A DNA stretch of 10,000 nucleotides, taken from NCBI GenBank assembly GCA_020217065.1, contig JAIWOB010000122.1, positions 1 to 10,000 of the forward strand. The letters are read 5' to 3'. Within the stretch, counting starts at the first letter, position 1. Each line of letters starts with the position of its first letter. The stretch comes from Chloroflexota bacterium (GTDB lineage: Bacteria; Chloroflexota; Anaerolineae; Anaerolineales; Villigracilaceae). A program made the position numbers and the translations under genes. The notes below the pieces were generated by a model. That model searched no databases. It was not told where the DNA came from and was given only the letters and a program-made list of their open reading frames with translations. This document shows positions 7,476 through 10,000 of the stretch, piece after piece.

Positions 7476-7481
7476 AGTATA
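7476..7481 (-). promoter_or_regulatory. Possible typA -10 box (TATACT)
   Basis: On the minus strand TATACT lies 13 bases before the typA ATG and matches the consensus TATAAT at five of six positions. It would give a leader of only about six bases. No clear -35 box stands at the normal distance upstream (CGCTTT-like sequence). If real, typA transcription begins downstream of the hairpin at 7508-7535, and that hairpin cannot be an attenuator of this transcript. Confidence 0.4.
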
Positions 7482-7507
7482 AACCCTGACGCGCAACAAA
7501 AGCGCAG

Positions 7508-7535
7508 AAAAACCCCCGACAAAAAGCCGAGGGTT
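7508..7535 (-). terminator. Minus-directed terminator-like hairpin upstream of typA
   Basis: Read on the minus strand, AACCCTCGGC (7535-7526), a TTTTT loop and GTCGGGGGTT (7520-7511) form a 10-bp stem with two G-U pairs, followed by further T's (7510-7508). This is the normal form of an intrinsic terminator; the plus strand has no T run. It ends about 46 bases before the typA ATG, with no minus-strand gene between it and the AOR gene. It is either an attenuator in a longer typA leader, or it ends an unrecognised minus-strand transcript, or it blocks read-through from AOR. Confidence 0.65.
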
Positions 7536-7633
7536 GACGGAAAAGTTCGGCGCGCGGGCGTTATCTTATCAGAGAGAGCCTGATTTGGGTAGGGATAAGG
7601 GAGGAAGTTTTTTTCGCCCTGACCGAAGGACGC

Positions 7634-7662
7634 TTTACGAAACATTGCCGCTGGTGTAAAAT
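7634..7662 (+). promoter_or_regulatory. Candidate promoter of the acidic DUF1540-like gene
   Basis: TTTACG (7634-7639) and TAAAAT (7657-7662) are separated by exactly 17 bases, matching four of six and five of six positions of the sigma-70 consensus. The transcript would start near 7669, giving a leader of about 120 bases before the ATG at 7791. Confidence 0.5.
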
Positions 7663-7665
7663 GCG

Positions 7666-7685
7666 TGCCTGTCAGTTGGCAGGCA
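7666..7685. promoter_or_regulatory. Dyad over the predicted transcription start (possible operator or 5' hairpin)
   Basis: TGCCTGTC and GGCAGGCA form an 8-bp inverted repeat (one G-T mismatch in DNA terms, G-U in RNA) around AGTT. It lies immediately after the candidate -10 box and covers the predicted start, a common place for a repressor operator. As RNA it would be a tetraloop hairpin only if the transcript begins a few bases earlier than predicted. A near copy of its core is found at 4-17, so it may instead be a short dispersed repeat. Confidence 0.4.
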
Positions 7686-7790
7686 GACCGTCTCTTTAGG
7701 AAGATTTTGCGTCGCCGCGCAGCGCGGTCGCCGCCTTGTCGAAGCAACGGGTCGCTCTGGCAGATAAACTCAACCGCAGGAGGAAGCAAA

Positions 7791-8021
7791 ATGCCCCGCA
7801 TCAAGTGCCACTACATTGATTGCGTATTTCTCGATGAAGGATATTGTTCCGCCGCCGCAGTGGAATTTGACCCCGACACGGGCTGCAATACCTACTCCGT
7901 CACCGAAGAAAGCGCGCAAAAAGACGACGATTGGTACGAAGACGATGAGAACGAAGAATGGGACGAGGACGAGGAAGAAGAGGAAGACGACGAATGGCTT
8001 GACGACGAAGACGAATTCTAA
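7791..8021 (+). CDS. Small DUF1540-like four-cysteine protein with a polyacidic tail
   Basis: A 76-residue protein in two parts. Residues 3-38 ([17 protein letters not shown] onward) contain C6, C11, C19 and C32, spaced C-x4-C-x7-C-x12-C. With the IKC and GYCxAxxxEFD wording this resembles DUF1540, a small cysteine motif likely to bind a metal such as zinc. Residues 44-76 are extremely acidic: 25 of 33 are Asp or Glu, with tryptophans at 48, 57 and 69 punctuating the acid runs. Such tails can mimic nucleic acid, bind basic proteins or metals, or keep a protein soluble; which applies here is unknown. The start is fixed by a near-perfect AGGAGG seven bases before ATG. An upstream in-frame GTG at 7665 would add 42 residues lacking family similarity and is rejected. 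A hairpin follows the stop codon. The neighbouring AOR gene is convergent, not in the same transcript. Confidence 0.85.
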   Translation: MPRIKCHYIDCVFLDEGYCSAAAVEFDPDTGCNTYSVTEESAQKDDDWYEDDENEEWDEDEEEEEDDEWLDDEDEF

Positions 8022-8038
8022 TATTAGGCGCGAAAATT

Positions 8039-8072
8039 ACAACGCCTCCCACAAGGAAGGCGTTGTTGTTTT
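8039..8072 (+). terminator. Intrinsic terminator after the acidic DUF1540-like gene
   Basis: ACAACGCCT (8039-8047) pairs with AGGCGTTGT (8058-8066); two more inner C-G pairs are possible with a bulge. The stem is followed by TGTTTT on the plus strand. On the minus strand the stem is followed by AATTTT, so the same hairpin may also help stop the convergent AOR transcript, whose stop codon is about 40 bases away. Confidence 0.85.
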
Positions 8073-8106
8073 AAACGAGCAAGCGTTGCGGGACTGGGGC
8101 GTATAT

Positions 8107-9837
8107 TTACTCCAGTCCGTCGTAAATGTGGTCAAGGACTTCGTCGCTGACGTCGAAGACCGAACCGTTTTCAGGGACGGGTTCCTTTGTCATCCATTCG
8201 GGAATGCGGTCGTCTTTGGCGGTAAAGCCCGCGCGGCGGTTGAATTCCCGTTCCATTTTGATGGTTTGTTTGCCCAATTCCTGCAAGATATTGTCGGGCA
8301 GGTCGTCCCAGCCGTAGCGCGCCGCAAGCAAGCGTTTGACGACGGCGTTAGGCGTGGCGGCATACCCAAAGCCCGCAAAGATGCACGAGCCAAGCGTATC
8401 ATAGCCCGCCATGTTCAATTGGGCGTTGAGCGAGACGTCGCGCTGGAGAGACGGGTCAAGGTGGTTGACTTGGGCGCGGATGGTCAAACCGGCGGTGTGG
8501 TCGGCTCCTTGCGGAGTGGTGGCGTAAGTCACTCCCGTTCCCTTGATGGAGCGCGGCTCGTAAGCGGACATCGCCTGGCGTTTAACGCAAGGCACATGCT
8601 CAATGTTGTATTTCTCGCCCACTTCCGCCGCGCCGTCGCCGATGACGCGCCCCAATTCCGTTCCCCGCCGCATTTCTTCAATTAACTTCATGGCGTCGTC
8701 GCCGCTGCCCCAGCGCATCAAACCCGCTTCGGCGGCGACGCCCAGCGCCGCGCCGATTTCAATGGAGTCCAGCCCCAGGTCGTTGATATGCCAGTTCAGC
8801 CGCCCAATGACATCCAGAGAGCCAATGTCGAGGTTCGAACCGACCAAGCCAATCGTTTCATATTCAAGCGGAGAGACAATCACTTTGCCGTCTTCGCCGC
8901 CAAATACGTTCGAACACTTAATCGTGCAACCAGCCATACAGGCGTGAGAGGGGTCGGAAGGCTTGCCGCGCTTCAAAATAAACTCGCGCAGCGCTTCGCC
9001 GCTGATGTCTTCTACCTGGTCGAAGGTTCCGCGCGAAAAATTATGCGTGGGCAGGGCGGCAAAATGCTGGGTCATCTGCGCCATGGCTGCCGTGCCGTAA
9101 TCGCGGTAGGTCAGAGTCTGCGGATGTTCCATAAGCGCTTTGGTGAAATCTTTTTGCGCCGCTTTGAAGGCGTCGGGGTCGGCAAGGGGGGGCTTCTGAC
9201 CTCCTGTGTGGTCGAAGACAACGGCTTTGAGTCCCTTCGAGCCCATCACCGCGCCCAGTCCGCCACGAGCGGCGATACGCGAGGGAATGCGGTCTTTATC
9301 GAGGTTTTGGATGCCGGCCGATTTCATCCGCATCTCGCCGCCGGGACCGATGAGGGCAATGGCGACCTTATCGCCATATTTTTCCACTAGTCTTGCCGAA
9401 GTTTCGTAAACGCCAAGCCCGGCAAGGTCGTCCGCCTTTATCCATTTTGCGCCATCCTTCAAGGAAAGATGTAAAACCCAGTATCCTGCGTCTTTCGGCT
9501 GGTCTTCGAGGATGAGCGCCTTGACGCCCATGTGCGCCATGTGCAATCCTGTCCGCCCACCCGCGTTGGCTTCCTTGACGCCGCCCGTCAACGGGGATTT
9601 GCCGCCGATGGAAATTCTGTCGTTGGACGAGAGCATGTGTCCCACCAGCAAGCCGGGGGTAAAGATAAGTTTATTTTCCGCTCCGAGCGGGTCGCATTTG
9701 GCGTCCACTTCGTCAAGCAGAATGCGGGCAATCAATCCGCGCCCGCCGAGGCGCTGCCAGGTTTCGGGGACAGGCTCCAGTTTCAGCTCCTGCGTTCTGA
9801 CATTAATTCGCCAAACTTTTGAAATGTAATCAGCCAT
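8107..9837 (-). CDS. Aldehyde ferredoxin oxidoreductase family protein (tungsten/molybdenum bis-pterin)
   Basis: A 576-residue AOR-family enzyme; these cytoplasmic proteins oxidise aldehydes (or reduce acids) with a tungsto- or molybdo-bispyranopterin and a [4Fe-4S] cluster, passing electrons to ferredoxin. The N-terminal domain has GGRGLIARIL (31-40) and NAGGRTG (91-97), which hold the pterin. Cluster ligands are C300, C304 and C308 in HACMAGCTIKCSN, with C485 as the fourth. The two pterin motifs are visible as D353-LGLD and D480-TLGSC485. H447 in TPQGADH sits at the catalytic histidine position of the archaeal enzyme. The first cysteine spacing is x3 rather than the x2 of the classical enzyme. 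The start is the ATG at 9835-9837, preceded by GGAGAATTT; an in-frame TTG at 9852 lies upstream of that site. The substrate is unknown. It lies 50 bases downstream of an aminotransferase gene. Confidence 0.93.
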   Translation of the reverse strand: MADYISKVWRINVRTQELKLEPVPETWQRLGGRGLIARILLDEVDAKCDPLGAENKLIFTPGLLVGHMLSSNDRISIGGKSPLTGGVKEANAGGRTGLHMAHMGVKALILEDQPKDAGYWVLHLSLKDGAKWIKADDLAGLGVYETSARLVEKYGDKVAIALIGPGGEMRMKSAGIQNLDKDRIPSRIAARGGLGAVMGSKGLKAVVFDHTGGQKPPLADPDAFKAAQKDFTKALMEHPQTLTYRDYGTAAMAQMTQHFAALPTHNFSRGTFDQVEDISGEALREFILKRGKPSDPSHACMAGCTIKCSNVFGGEDGKVIVSPLEYETIGLVGSNLDIGSLDVIGRLNWHINDLGLDSIEIGAALGVAAEAGLMRWGSGDDAMKLIEEMRRGTELGRVIGDGAAEVGEKYNIEHVPCVKRQAMSAYEPRSIKGTGVTYATTPQGADHTAGLTIRAQVNHLDPSLQRDVSLNAQLNMAGYDTLGSCIFAGFGYAATPNAVVKRLLAARYGWDDLPDNILQELGKQTIKMEREFNRRAGFTAKDDRIPEWMTKEPVPENGSVFDVSDEVLDHIYDGLE

Positions 9838-9856
9838 AAATTCTCCAATCAAGTCA

Positions 9857-9878
9857 AAAGTCTACGACCTTCGACTTT
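9857..9878 (-). repeat. Short inverted repeat between the aminotransferase and AOR genes
   Basis: AAAGTC and GACTTT form a 6-bp stem with a 10-base loop in the gap between the two genes. On the minus strand the second arm runs into TTTTGAC, so it could be a weak partial terminator or an RNA-processing hairpin. It is short enough to be chance. Confidence 0.3.
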
Positions 9879-9887
9879 CGATAGGTT

Positions 9888-10000
9888 TTATCCAAACAGA
9901 CTCCGCACCGCTTCCCGGAACACCTTCGTGTGATAGTCCACGTCTTCCCGCGTGACGTCGGGCGAGATGAGCGCCATGTTATGGAAGGGCGTCATCAAAA
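9888..10000 (-). CDS. Class III PLP-dependent aminotransferase, C-terminal end (cut by window edge)
   Basis: Only the last 37 residues are visible, ending before the stop codon at 9888-9890. They read MTPFHNMALISPDVTREDVD, then YHTKVFREAVRSLFG. The TPFHNMALISP segment followed by 'T..DVD.H..VF.EAV' is the closing part of class III (ornithine/GSA-type) aminotransferases, where the last strand and helix close the small domain. The PLP lysine and the substrate pocket are off the window, so the substrate cannot be given. The gene precedes AOR in the same direction with a 50-base gap, so the two may share a transcript. Confidence 0.75.
   Translation of the reverse strand, partial: LMTPFHNMALISPDVTREDVDYHTKVFREAVRSLFG

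Larger units (their letters stand above)
7463..7790. other. Divergent regulatory region between typA and the acidic DUF1540-like gene
   Basis: About 330 bases without a convincing gene on either strand. From left to right it holds a possible minus-strand -10 box (7476-7481) close to the typA start, a minus-directed terminator-like hairpin (7508-7535), a short inverted repeat ATCAG/CTGAT (7568-7584), a plausible plus-strand promoter (7634-7662), an 8-bp dyad over its predicted start (7666-7685), a GC-rich palindrome CCGCGC-A-GCGCGG (7715-7727), and the ribosome binding site AGGAGG (7778-7783) of the small gene. I could not match the roughly 120-base plus-strand leader to any riboswitch I know. 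Confidence 0.7.

Noticed and set aside
7665..7790. GTG start at 7665 adding 42 residues to the acidic small protein
   Set aside because: The DUF1540-like part starts right after the ATG at 7791, which has an AGGAGG at ideal spacing. The added residues are Arg-rich and look like translated leader.
7463..7804. Upstream extension of the typA reading frame by about 114 codons
   Set aside because: The frame is open, but the added residues show no family similarity, the conserved TypA N-terminus begins at the ATG at 7462, and a terminator-like hairpin and the small gene's promoter lie within the extension.
8039..8066. Inverted repeat considered as a CRISPR or mobile-element repeat
   Set aside because: It is a single hairpin with a T tail between convergent genes, fully explained as a terminator; no further copies or spacers are seen.
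7816..8685. A 289-codon plus-strand frame overlapping the small gene and the end of AOR
   Set aside because: It runs out of frame through the acidic gene and antisense to AOR, with Lys/Arg/Thr-rich nonsense composition. Both overlapped genes are well supported.

Overview
The window looks like an ordinary stretch of chromosome from a free-living bacterium, most likely a Chloroflexota member of the Anaerolineae type. This is an inference from gene content: two secreted lipoproteins with Ala/Thr/Pro-rich linkers (one carrying an SH3b and an Fn3-like domain), a TIGR02206/YwaF-type membrane protein, a tungsten/molybdenum-type aldehyde ferredoxin oxidoreductase (AOR) homologue, and apparently leaderless genes. 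No 16S gene or other marker is present to settle it. I see no mobile element, CRISPR array, tRNA or rRNA.

Layout. At the left edge is the N-terminal part of a class I SAM-dependent methyltransferase on the minus strand. It is divergent from a closely packed plus-strand series of seven genes (296-5536): a YbaK-type aminoacyl-tRNA deacylase; a small cysteine-phosphatase-like protein overlapping it by one base; a seven-helix membrane protein; a lipoprotein; a stand-alone GGDEF-like domain that has lost its signature; a cytoplasmic beta-lactamase-fold serine hydrolase; and a second lipoprotein. The series ends at a strong 16-bp hairpin (5559-5598), which also terminates the convergent minus-strand typA/bipA gene (5603-7462).

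About 330 bp without an obvious gene (7463-7790) separate typA from a divergent small plus-strand gene. This gap holds a minus-directed terminator-like hairpin close upstream of typA, a plausible plus-strand promoter, and a dyad over the predicted transcription start. The small gene (7791-8021) encodes a 76-residue protein with a DUF1540-like four-cysteine head and a tail in which 25 of 33 residues are acidic. It ends at a hairpin shared with the convergent AOR gene (8107-9837). Upstream of AOR, in the same direction, lies the C-terminus of a class III PLP aminotransferase, cut by the window edge.

How the genes work together. YbaK-type proofreading and TypA/BipA both concern translation quality and ribosome function but are not linked in an operon. 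The aminotransferase and AOR genes, 47 bp apart, are the best candidate for a metabolic pair, for example amino acid to aldehyde or keto acid to acid. The plus-strand series looks like a loose housekeeping and envelope cluster. I see no clear new defence or mobile system. The items most worth a second look are the symmetric bidirectional leaderless promoter at 273-298, the acidic DUF1540-like gene with its regulatory region, and the terminator just upstream of typA.
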